NCBI GenBank assembly: GCA_030704615.1
Contig: CM060731.1
Coordinates: forward strand, 57,826,756 to 57,890,755
Source of the DNA: Takakia lepidozioides
Lineage: Eukaryota > Streptophyta > Takakiopsida > Takakiales > Takakiaceae
Direction: 5' to 3'
DNA: 64,000 bases
Below the pieces are notes generated by a model. It saw only the letters and a program-made list of their open reading frames with translations, made no database searches and was not told the origin of the DNA. The position numbers and the translations under genes were made by a program. This document shows, piece after piece, positions 48,972-64,000 of the stretch (the stretch's first letter is position 1; each line of letters opens with the position of its first letter).

Positions 48972-50302
48972 TCGATCTTTGAAAGAGGGGAGTTTGTGAA
49001 TGCTCGCCAGCTTGAAACTCTTGAAAACAAGGCAAGGATCGAGGTCGAGTGTCGCTCAGCACCAAGAGAAAGAAATTCCCGGAACTCGGGCCAAAACGGT
49101 ATGGCTCAGAGGAGCGGGAGAGCAAGGAAGATGAGTCTTGCCTCGCGATGGCAGGAAGGATCAGGGGCTCCTTCAGTAAGGACAATGAGCGAAATCCACA
49201 GCAGGAAGCAGATAAGTCAGGAGGAGAGAGAGCAGAACGGTAAAGGCAAAGAAGAAGAGACCACGAGAGGCTCATACACAAGCACGAGTTGCCGAGTGAT
49301 GACAATGAGAGAAACCACAAACAGCTGGAAAGCCAATGACGAGAATTCCGAGAAAGCAAGGCCTACTAGCAGCAGGGAGCATCAGGATACCAGGGCGTAG
49401 CGTGAGAGAAGAACAAGTTACAGCTAAACCAGAACGGGGAGAGAGAACGAACAGCAGTAATGAACTCCCCAGGGAAGGCAACAGAACGGGGACAATCGCA
49501 AACGACAATCGACAGACACAAACAGTACGATCAACACGCCGCGCGATTAGCGATTACACCACCAGGGACGACAAGGTGAAGAGGGATTGCGAGAAGACGA
49601 TAACGGCTAAAGACGGGAGGAAATAACAACTAGGAGCGCCGGGTTAGAAGGCGGAAGGGGAATGTAAGAAGAACAGTGGCAGCAGCAGTCCAGCAACAAC
49701 TCGCCGCACAAACAGCAGGCACAACTGGCAGCCCGCTGCGAGAAGCAAAGCTGAGCGAGTACGATTACAATGAGCAAGGCTCAGTATCGCTGAGAGGGAG
49801 GATTAAGAACTGTAACACTCCCACAAGCATGAGCCGGATCACAGGAGCCGGGACGAAAAGCATCACGAGGCCATGGATTAGAGAACGCGAGGAGAATGCT
49901 AAGGGCGAGGAAAGTGACGATGGCAGAAGGCGAGGCGGTGCATCAGTTGCAAGACAAGAAAACTGGAAACCAAGGAAATGCTGTGAAGGCACGGCAGCAT
50001 TTATACAAGAGGGCCACTGTGCAGCGAGCCAAGGTCCCCTCTGTCCCTGCCCTCCTGCCCGCTGCCGACCGGCTCCCCCGGTAACCGCGTTCCAAAAGTC
50101 TTTCCCCTGCTTTACACGTACCTGAGGAGTTGAGCCCACGATCGCGGGACTCCAACTGGAAGCATTTTCTGCTTTCTTCTTCCTTTGATCATTCTCTAAA
50201 GGGATCCGATGGTGCACCGGACATTGTCGGTCGGCCCACCCCTTCCATCTCTCCGCACTATCATACGGGTCGGCCAAATTGTGCTCATTATCGGACCACA
50301 TA
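48972..50302. other. Kinase 5' flank, purine-rich on the plus strand
   Basis: 49020-49980 is unusually A/G-rich on the plus strand and yields charged pseudo-ORFs (134, 96 and 149 codons) and a 178-codon minus-strand ORF, none with a domain. It includes the likely promoter and 5' untranslated region of the kinase gene. Confidence 0.5.
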
Positions 50303-51184
50303 CAGTCTGCCCTGGATAAATGTTACCTCTATAAACGTTAAACTACCATAAATGTTAAAAAAAATTTACTCCCCTACTTGTGCATACTAGCAAATGTTAA
50401 TTGTTATTTGTTAACAATTGTGTACTCCCCTCTTTGTAAATCTGCCCTCAATAAATGTCAAAATAAAATAAAAAATGTTAAGTGCACCATACAGGCTTCA
50501 TCTAACACGAGATATGCTTCATAATCCCACTAGATAAGATCACATGCTAAAACATATATAATCAATCAGGACATTGCAAAGTAAGCAGGAGGTAATACTA
50601 AGGTGATCAGATGAGAAGCGAATACCTTGATCCAAGGAGCGTACGCTCCACATTTTCAGACTTGACATGTAGGTTGTTTTTGAGAGACCAGACCATATAT
50701 GTAGTGGTAGTTGTACTTCTGACAGATGTTTTGCAAGTAGATGGTATAGAGATCGTGCCTCTAAGTGCTGCAGGAATCGAGGAAGAACACACACATGCCC
50801 TTGAAATTCCAGCCCCTGTAGCATTCAAGGATGCCAAAATGGACATAGCTACGATTTCTCAATATTTGGAACAAAGGCCTTATGACGTTATGAAAACCAT
50901 TTTAGCCATGAAACGCCTAGAGAAAGAAATCGAGGATATGCATATTAGAGATACTCGTCAAACCACAATCCATTCATATTTCCTGCCCATAACTGAATGA
51001 CTCTATATAATTACACTTTGTTTCATAAGTGTTAATTTCATAAATCTTGTATTTGTTAAATGTTACCTTCTGTAAATGTTAATGTGTTAAACCCTAATAC
51101 CTTCATAACTGTTAATGTGTTAACCTTGTCTAAATGTTATTTTTTGCCTACTCCCGACTGTTAACATTTATCCAGGGCAGACTG
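50303..51184 (+). mobile_element. Deleted pogo/Tigger-type transposon (882 bp)
   Basis: Perfect 23-bp inverted termini begin CAGTCTGCCCTGGATAAATG, flanked by TA on both sides (50301-50302 and 51185-51186). Many subterminal copies of AAATGTTAA lie just inside both ends (50335-50480 and 51030-51175). The frame 50611-51000 ends with a region like the C-terminus of pogo-family transposases (MKRLEKEIEDMH, then TRQTTIHSYF). The DNA-binding and DDE parts are absent, so it is non-autonomous. Confidence 0.78.
50611..51000 (+). pseudogene. C-terminal remnant of a pogo-like transposase
   Basis: 129 codons. The last 65 residues are helical and charged, ending with RQTTIHSYF, which matches the short conserved tail seen after the DDE domain of pogo/Tigger transposases. 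The first 60 residues are not recognisable. A deletion derivative inside the element at 50303-51184. Confidence 0.6.
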
Positions 51185-52639
51185 TATCGTCCGAGGAGAA
51201 TTAGTGACAATGTACTTGTGTACGTAATTTGAGCCACACATATAGATAGACTCTGATCTAAATATGTGTTGTGTGTCCAACGGAATAAGAATCGGACTTC
51301 TTAGGATGATGAAGGGTGTAAAATAATATTGGCGACGAGACGAATGTTAAGCACTCAAAGATCCCCCTCCAAAAAGCTTTGGCATGTTGGTCGGACCTTG
51401 GTACTATCTCCCCACTCACCCGCGGTCATATGCCTTACAAAGAATACTAGTATTTCGTTTGAAGTTCCGGAAAAGAAAATCTGCATCCGTCTCCGTCACC
51501 ACCACATAAGTCAAATCGGAGCCATCACAATCACGGAAATGCATGGTAGGAAAACATGGGAGGGAGTCCATCGTGTACAGTCCTCAATCATTCCTTCCAT
51601 ATAATTCTGCATTTCGTGCTGCCACTGAAGTGACCACTACCCACAACAAAATAATTAACGATGAAAATACGAAACTAAATCTGGCCACAAAACTGGCAAC
51701 CGGAAGTAGCCGGTGGTCGGGCTCGCCCACAATCTATGGGCAGCTCGGTATATCCAGTAGCTCCCTGGGGCCACGTGCCGTACGGCTACCCGCCATTGCG
51801 CCGGGTTATCTTTGCCAGGAAGTGTAGCTATGACACATCCGTGTCAGCACACGTTTTTCATCCAGAAAGATGAATCCCCACATCGACGCAATGTCTATCC
51901 ATCTATCGCCGATAATCGAGGGCCAGCGCGACACATATTCATCCACCGCACCGACGGCGTGGCTCATCCAGGCGGGCAGCAGGCATTCATCCGGGTGCGC
52001 GGCACTCATGGCGCGGGGTGGAGTGCAACAGACGGGATGCCGCGGTCAGCGTCGTCGCTGACCGGCTTTTTCTTTTCTGCTTTTTTTGCTTTTCGCTTTT
52101 TCGGACGGACGGAATCCATATTTCATCCGTATGGACAGAAGCAAAACACATGGGGGGCCCCGCCACGTGCCTGCCAGTGGATAGGCTGATTTATTATCTC
52201 AAAGGGAGGGGGGGTAGGCTGCGTTGTTTATTGCGAGCGGATTATTTTATGGCGCACATCGGCAGCGGATGAAAACAGGCGAGGGGGGGGGGCATCTGGC
52301 GCTGCACTCCGATTAATTGACTCCCATGCATTTATCATTTGCTGTCAGAGGGTGACATCAGCGTCAGGCTCCTGGTCATGTTCGGGGGCCCAGGCGTGCG
52401 TGCATTGCTCGTGGTATGTGGCCCAAATGGAATGAGTGTTGTTTGAATCAGCTCCTTGCTAGACTTGTAATCGTCACTCCCATGAACCATGTCGGGAGAT
52501 TATCGGTAGCGTAATTGCCATCCGATTACGCATTAAGAGCAGCAAATCTGGGGACTGATCAGTCTGATCAGGGATCGCAGTGTGGTTCGCGAATGGGGTG
52601 GTGAGCTATCCTCTGAAGAAGGTCGGAAATGATTCTAAT
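51185..52639. other. Intergenic, nothing recognised
   Basis: GC-rich in 51700-52300 with a G run at 52285-52293. ORFs up to 125 codons show no motif. Confidence 0.45.
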
Positions 52640-52935
52640 AATTAAGTAAGTATGAGGCGGCAAACAAAACTGCAAGAAAAGAGGTGCGAGAGTGCGAAGA
52701 AAAGCGTGGAAGGGGCTAGGTAGCAGGTGGCGGAGTGGAAAGGACTTGGTGTCCTGCGCTCTAATAAATGGGCGTACCACTCGAGAACTCGTACTTGTGT
52801 GTACCTGAACACACACCAAGAACGGTTTTTTTCTACGGCCGCCATCAGTAACTCGCCAGGATTTGAAACTCATGTCTCCGTATGCTGCAGTTTCAACTGA
52901 CCTGTCTGGATAGGCCTGCACATTGACCATCCATC
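52640..52935 (-). repeat. SINE-like repeat with tRNA-like boxes on both strands
   Basis: On the minus strand, GGTCAGTTGAAACTG and GAGTTTCAAATCCTGG resemble pol III A and B boxes about 25-30 bp apart. On the plus strand, GGTGGCGGAGTGGAAAGGAC near 52726 resembles a Leu/Ser tRNA A box. No complete tRNA fold could be drawn for either, so a decayed tRNA-derived SINE or SINE pair is more likely than a tRNA gene. Confidence 0.4.
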
Positions 52936-55900
52936 CCTCGCACGCAGGTGAGCCAATCTGCATGATTGAGTATGGATCAAGTGGAGGTTGCATGATCATA
53001 GCCCCAAGGATCATCACCTCGCTTAATTACTCTCATGTGAGGGGGAAACCGGCGGAATGGCCAATGTCCGTGCAGCATGCATGAAGTCTATTGACTGGGT
53101 ATATCACAACAAAGAATACCCACAGTGGGCATTTAAAAATTGGAATCTGTCTCTCAGAGCTGATCGTATGACAGTACAGCCCCTGACATGGAAGAGAAAT
53201 GTCTTATTAAGGGGCAAAATTGTCCAGCGAAAAGTAAGTAGAAAGCTGAAGAGAAAGCTGAAGCCCTGACTTGATCGTCATGGGTGTGGGCGAGGCAAAA
53301 GGAATCGGTCAGCTCTGCAACATCGAAAGATATGTAACACTAATTCCAGGAATAATGAATTTACTAGCACCCACTAACATGTATTTCAGATAGTTCGGGA
53401 GGATCAGAGTTGTCGCCGTACCTAGTATCGCAACATCCACGGCACTGAAACGACCATAAGTTAGAACCCGTCAAGTCATGAAGATCCACAGCAGCAAGAG
53501 GTAGGGCATGAAAATTCAGGGAAGACAACATATGCACTGTGCAGATAAAAAAACAGCATGCCTAGACAGCACAGCTCAAGAGGGGATCCGGCCATGTCTA
53601 ATACTTAGAAGTTAGCGGCGAATTACGCACGATCACTTGAATTGTGCTGCATTTCACATCAAGGCATTTTTGGAATTCCCTACATGTCGATACTTAGCGG
53701 CGATGGGTGCATGGAAAAGTATGAAGGGAGAGGGAAAGTGATTGAGCATTGAAAGAAGAGAGGAGCCGTGGTACAGGGCATGGCCGTTTGCAGGTTGGAA
53801 TAAACAAGCTCTCGTGGTACGTGTACATACACGCACTGCTGCAGCCGCTCCGGAGGGCCCCGCCGCGTCCCTGCAACACTCATTACTACTCACCACTCAC
53901 TACTTACCACTCACCAGTGTCGGAAGCGCGAGTCACTAGTAAACGGGCGACGTCAGAGCGCGGGCGGGCACGGCGCTGCCGTCACGTGCAGGCCCAGCAC
54001 GCTTCTTTGTCCCTTGTGTTTCGCCAACTTAGGGTTCCCGGCTATTCCTACGCCTTACGGCCTCTCTTCTCTATTCCAAACCAAAAGTTGGGCATAGCCG
54101 GGATTCACAGCAGTAAGGAATAAGCTTCCATGACATCATCCATTTTCAATATAGTCACAATGATCTTAAAGACCAACTTTTGAATCTGTATGGTTAGGGT
54201 TTCGGGCTATTCCTAATTAGGTGAATTGATTTATGGTCCAGCTATTTCGGGGCTGTTGGCTATTCCCAGAGAATTAGGGATTCTGGCTATTCAAATCAGG
54301 CTGTGCATATTTAGGTGAATCCCGGTTTAGCCAGCTGGGGGTTGTGGAATTCATCGCCAATTAAGGATTCAGCCCCTGCAAACTGCAAACCAAGAAGCAA
54401 TAAAATACTAGCAAGGGATCCAAAATTTGAGGAGCTCATGATTTGCAGGGAGGCTTTATATAGACCTTCCTGGGAAGACAACTTGAATGCGGGGCATCTT
54501 GTCCTGAAATATATATGACACCTCCATTAACCCCACTCTGCACCGGGTCAAGTGACACAACCGATGTTGCTGGCCCTGATACGTAACCTCTTCACCATTT
54601 CCTTTGTCATTTTGAGCTCCACACAGATTACTTAGACTTACAAACAGATTGAGCGTATCAGTGTTCCAAGGTACTCAAATTGAGCGAATAAAAATGAGGT
54701 GAAGCATGTCCTTTTGCGGCCTCAAAGTCCCGAGGGGAGACTGGAGACGGTCTTGTAATAGGTAGACTGCACAGTTACAGGGCCCATATTTCCGTGTGAT
54801 GTGGGATACACTTTGCTGGTGGACCGACTATGATTCTTCGACCTTGGTGGGGGGAGGAAGAAACAAAAAAGTAAATGATGGAGATAATAGTTGTTCTTCC
54901 CAAACCGGCGGCAAAACTGACTCGGCCAGCGGAAGGGCCCACATTTGCCCATATGCAATCATGCCTTGTGGGGCCTGCATGGATAACTTGTGGTGTGGGT
55001 TTTCTTTAATGTCAAGGCAATTGGGTTGGAGCAGCGAATCTAGCAATTTGTCATCCTTTTTATAAATTGGGATCATTGCAAATGATTTGCTACATACGTG
55101 CAAAAGGAAAACTCAAGGGAGGACCAGTGACATAGTTGGCCCATCTGAATCCACATTACCTTGCCTGTGTTGGTCATCATAGAACGTCCTCATAAGACGC
55201 AATAGAAACAAGAGGGAACAGACCAGTAGTGGGACTAATTTGATTGATATAAAAAAAACTTTAGCTCGGGCTTTCCAGATTTCCTCTAGAAAGCCTTTTA
55301 CACAAGCATCAATCTGCTGTGTGTGAGTTGGCCAGCAGGGCCAGGGCTTTAGGCTCACAACCTCGAGATTTTGAAGGCTAGTGAACAGAAGTGCAGGGAC
55401 TATTTTCTTGATGGTCCTGAAGAGGGTCCCTCTCTGATGAGAAGATCCTGGATCTTGTATGAGAAAATGGATATTTGTCTACAGCCTGCCCACAGATCCG
55501 GCATTGACAATATCCCCTTCCTCTTGGCAACTGTTTATTGCATTTGTTTTCAACCGTAGATGTCTAAATTTCAGTCTAGTGACAAGGGTAGTAGGTAGGC
55601 CCTTCAGATCATCCTTAAGGTCCTCAGCCATGTCACAAACTGTAAACAAGATCAAGGAAGTTTTATGCCCAACATCATTCTGCTCTGTCATTGTTTGTGC
55701 TTCCGACATGGCAGTAGACAATCAGCCTCCTAGTCAGCTTCATCTAGAAGGGTCAGTTCTTCCTGCCTGATATTCAGGTAGTTGAAAGTCTCCTCTACCC
55801 TTTTCCGAAATAGAGGTGATCATTTTACGGTTCTGTATTATGCAGTGATGATCAGAGGGTGGCCGACTACCAAATGCAATATGTTTTGAGGAAGGAAGAG

Positions 55901-57590
55901 AGTTTAAACGCCCAGTAGTTTACCAAAAGAAATCTCGTGCAATTGTGTAAGCACCCGCACATAATACCCTCCCGAAACTGTATGAGGGCCTCACAGAAGT
56001 ATAAAATATTCTCACTCCCAAGATGTGGTTGAAAGGCCAGTCGTCAAAAACAGTTCTAACCCATAAAGCAGAAACAATTAGAGCATAGGCAAATTCAAAC
56101 CATCACGGTTCAGACGTGAAAAGGAATCAACGCATGCTTTCAGTCACCGCATAAAGAAATGACTCACTCTACTTCTATGTTGACTGACAACCCTTTCAGA
56201 ATTTCTAATTGTGGAAATAACTGGATTCGTTAGAATGGAAATGGCCGTGACCTTGCCGGAACTGTGTTTTCAACCCAGCAAGATGTGAGATTCAGCCAAC
56301 ATTGCCATGGCCCTCCAATCTGTCAAGTTTGCCGGAAAGAAATAGCTGAAACATTCTAAGCATAGCTGCAGTTACCCACCTGAAGCCATATGTGACACTT
56401 GTGGTTGTACTGTGCAAGGGCACATTAGAGCGAGAGAGGCGAACAAATAACCAGGAGACAGAGGGCCTATGCGATTCTCCTACGGTTTCAATGCACAAAA
56501 TCGCTGATGCAAAATCCACAAGCATACCCGAAGCAAGTACAATGCAGGTGCAAGTGGTCGGCGTCGCAGGGCGCTGTCAAGGTACCTCGCCGAGCAGACA
56601 CGACCACATGTGAATCACTGGTATGCCGCGGGCAGCATCCACAGCAGCTCCGGCAGCAAATCCCCCATGCTCTACTTTGCCTTCCATCACTACTTCGTCT
56701 ACTGTGCATTTAACTTTCAAACCCACTTCCCCACACCTGAGCCAGCGTCCAGTTCTTCCAACCCTAAATGGCAAATGTTTGAGTATTTAGTAGGAGAAAA
56801 TGAACACGCGTTCTCTTGCTCTCCTTTCAACCTCCACAGTCTTTATAATCTTCTGCAGTCCTGCTACATATGCAATCATGCTGGTCTCATACCGAATATC
56901 CAAACCTTTTGGAGGAGGGGCTGGCAGCCATTACCTTTCTGCAGAACCTGATGAGCTCTGCCACCGCACGATCTCTCATAAACATAGATTCTATGCATCC
57001 ACCTCCCTTGCATACATTCGTCATTCATGCTGTACATCCATATCCGGTTTTCTCAAGCATTGGCAAGGACTCTTCTTTCGTGTTTATGATCAAGATCTGT
57101 GGTCTAAACGTCTAAACTCTAAACTCTGAAAGCTCCCACTGCCGCAGATATGTTAACCATTTTATTAGAGAACCAAAGAGCATACTTCCATCAATGCAGG
57201 ATGAGCCCCACCAGAGTAAAGCACACTCTTGAGAGAGGCGGAGGACTCTCTCCAGCTCTCTCAAGACTCCAAAACTGGATCCAGTAATTACTCGAACTGC
57301 GTTTCCTAAAATGCCTACGTCAAAACCGAGTAACTTACATCTATGGGCATAAGCTATCTTAACTTCAAGCATTCATCCCAACTACAGTTGCAGGAACAAG
57401 ATTTTGCAAATCCGGCACAAATGATATGGACTGATCATTCAAAGCTTCCTTTCTACATGCAAGGTCGCATTCGGAACTCCAGCGTTCTTAGTCTATTCAA
57501 AACACCTGCTCAAGCAAAGGCTGCGTGATGTGGATCTTTCTTATGCAGGCTGGAGGCACTAGCGGAGCTCCACTAGACGCGTCACAAACT
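52936..57590. other. Long intergenic stretch without a supported gene
   Basis: It includes several GGCTATTC motifs at about 54041-54295, R2 copy 3 at 55258-55355 and a few coding-looking minus-strand peptides (56577-56774 and 57112-57372) that I could not join or identify. No tRNA was recognised. Confidence 0.45.
55258..55355 (-). repeat. Interspersed repeat R2 (copy 3)
   Basis: On the minus strand: AGCCTAAAGCCCTGGCCCTG, CAGCAGATTGATGCTTGTGT, then TTTCTAGAGGAAATCTGGAA and AGCC. It matches the R2 copies at 26041 and 26343. Confidence 0.62.
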
Positions 57591-57830
57591 TCAATCTTGC
57601 ACCTTTCCGTTCTCAAATTCAGCTTTGATTTGCTTCAAATTCGGATCGCCGGAGCGGAAGCGTCCCCGAACGCGTTCCACAAGGTGCTATGTATCACCTC
57701 TTTAGTTACTTCCTCAATGACACGCTCCCCGCTGATTTCGAGCGCGCGGGGAGGCTCTATCTCGACTGTTACATCCTCTGGTTACGCCTGGAAGCATAAG
57801 CATGTACTTGGAGTCGGCAGAGGTACCTGC
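57591..57830 (-). pseudogene. Small heat-shock protein (HSP20 / alpha-crystallin domain) pseudogene
   Basis: Three minus-strand frames together follow the HSP20 alpha-crystallin domain. About 57778-57827 reads TSADSKYMLMLPGVT (usual LPGV block). About 57674-57775 reads EDVTVEIEPPRALEISGERV (the ISGER block). About 57591-57680 reads VERVRGRFRSGDPNLKQIKA then EFENGKV, matching the usual RFRLP...IKAEFENG end. Two frame changes separate them and a TGA follows where the LTVTVPK end would be expected. No N-terminal arm or start codon was found, so this is a decayed chaperone gene fragment rather than a working gene. Confidence 0.7.
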
Positions 57831-59052
57831 GTCGTACTTAATTTGTCAACACTCTCTTCTCAAGCGCAGGTCGGGGACAAGAACTGATCGTGGACTACCT
57901 ACAGCGTGCGCACTTCGACAAATGACCAGGTGGGCATATATTTGCTTCTTGAAACCTACAGCTTGAAATTCTAAGGCACCTAAACTACTCGCAGACTCTG
58001 CTTGAGCCAATAAACAGGGAAAGGTAAAGGCCACGATCAAACAGAATCTTGATCATTTACCATGTTGAACAAATTCTAGCAGTTCAACAAGCAGGGAGGT
58101 CAATTTTGAAGATATGATCTGTGGGAACCTCCACCAAGGCAACATTGTTGATAGTTGTAGAGCGGACGTCCGTGCGTGTGAGCGGCTGGGATCGTTTTCT
58201 CCCAAAAGAGAAAGTGCGAGATTAAGGGGATCCCAGTCGGGGTGCTGGAAGAAGTACATACAGGGTTTTGTTCCACCGTTTCTGCCTGGGACGGAGCTGC
58301 TGTGTGCAGGCACTAGATATGGATGGAGACAGTGGTGCCAAGGCGACCCCACGGGTTTGCGGGTATGATATCTGCATGGCTGCAACCTGATCAGCAGAAG
58401 AGTCGGTCCTCGATACAATTCCTCGAGACTTACAGGCAGGTATGTCTCAAGTCTGGTGATCTTGGACTTCTCTATAAAATGCACAAGTGGGCAGCTGAGC
58501 AGCCATAGATTACAGATACAGCTACAGACAGATAGAATTCCTCAGTCTGTGCTTGCAGCGAATTGAGAAGAGAGTCTGTGTGAGAGAGCTGGAGGAGAAG
58601 AGACGGTGATAAATCGGTTGTCCATTGCATCGCAACTGGTGACCGTCGGTTTCCTCCTTTCCCCGAATGCGTCTGTGGACTGGGAACCGGTGACCGCTCG
58701 TTCTCACCGCCAGAGAACGGTTGGGATCGGTGAAAGTCGTCCGGCCGGATTTCCGTGACCGGATGTGACCGGTCAGACTTTGGAAGGCGTGAGAATGAAC
58801 GCGTGTGCAGCGTGGACTTTTGATAAATCAGGGTTTGCCCGCAACGAGCTCTTTGTATTTGGGGGTCCTCGGACTCTTGCCACTTTCATCGGATGAGAGA
58901 TTGTGTGGAACATAATTTTTTGTAGTGGTCTTACTTGTGGATCAGATCCTTAAGTCGTGGTTTGGATGAGAGTCTAGTTTGAACTGTTTCCACCACTTCA
59001 TCTAGACGGAATCGGCCTTGTTTCAGAGAAAAGTTACGATTCAGGTGATGTA
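57831..59052. other. 5' flank of the RBR ligase gene
   Basis: No supported coding region. 58500-59050 is likely promoter and 5' untranslated sequence of the gene starting at 59053. ORFs of 60-143 codons on both strands near 58050-58500 lack motifs. Confidence 0.45.
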
Positions 59053-63911
<4,859 letters not shown>

Positions 63912-64000
63912 GTTTGTACTGACCTTGCTAGTTGTTTGCTTGTTGACTTCGTTTGCTGTCATTCTAGATGCTGTAGCACATAGGTGCCTGCTAACTGTAT

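Noticed and set aside
49020-50301. Charged ORFs of 96-178 codons on both strands upstream of the kinase
   Set aside because: Purine-rich sequence produces open frames by chance; no domain, no splice-compatible partners, and overlapping frames on both strands.
56577-57372. Coding-looking minus-strand peptides at 56577-56774 and 57112-57372 as exons of a new gene
   Set aside because: I could find splice-like ends for some but no recognisable domain, no start, and no phase-consistent chain joining them. Left as intergenic.

Overview
This is eukaryotic nuclear DNA from a streptophyte, meaning a land plant or charophyte alga. The evidence is spliced genes with GT-AG introns, a plant NB-ARC/LRR immune receptor, a plant-type PP2C phosphatase, a two-domain dihydroxyacetone kinase, and plant transposon families (Copia, L1-like LINE, a MULE carrying a Ulp1 gene). 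The NLR joins a four-helix N-terminus resembling MLKL/HeLo domains to NB-ARC and LRR, which points loosely to a non-seed lineage. I cannot name the species.

Layout: 1-1134 is a decayed Copia element with one LTR, followed by a LINE 3' end (about 1600-2204). 2725-9072 (minus) is an NLR gene. 9773-10389 is a piggyBac-type MITE and 10836-11815 a LINE reverse-transcriptase fragment. 13612-16974 (minus) is a five-exon PP2C gene. 19899-34808 is a 14.9-kb element bounded by about 300-bp, extremely C-rich terminal inverted repeats. It holds a broken MULE/SWIM transposase, three plus-strand ORFs of unknown function, and on the minus strand a Ulp1-like protease gene and a zinc-finger ORF. 36084-36663 is a TA-flanked inverted-repeat element, and a LINE 3' tail ends near 38085. 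39489-48971 (minus) is a 20-exon dihydroxyacetone kinase gene, with repeat copies in its introns. 50303-51184 is a deleted pogo/Tigger-type transposon. 57591-57830 (minus) is a small-heat-shock-protein pseudogene. 59053-63911 (plus) is an RWD-RING-IBR E3 ligase that runs off the window end.

The host genes look unrelated in function: immunity, protein dephosphorylation, triose metabolism and ubiquitination. Most remaining DNA is transposon debris. At least four short interspersed repeat families recur across the window, often in introns. All exon models were worked out by hand from reading frames, splice consensus and phase. The PP2C, kinase and E3 models are phase-consistent throughout. The NLR model has one unresolved junction and the Ulp1 model several.
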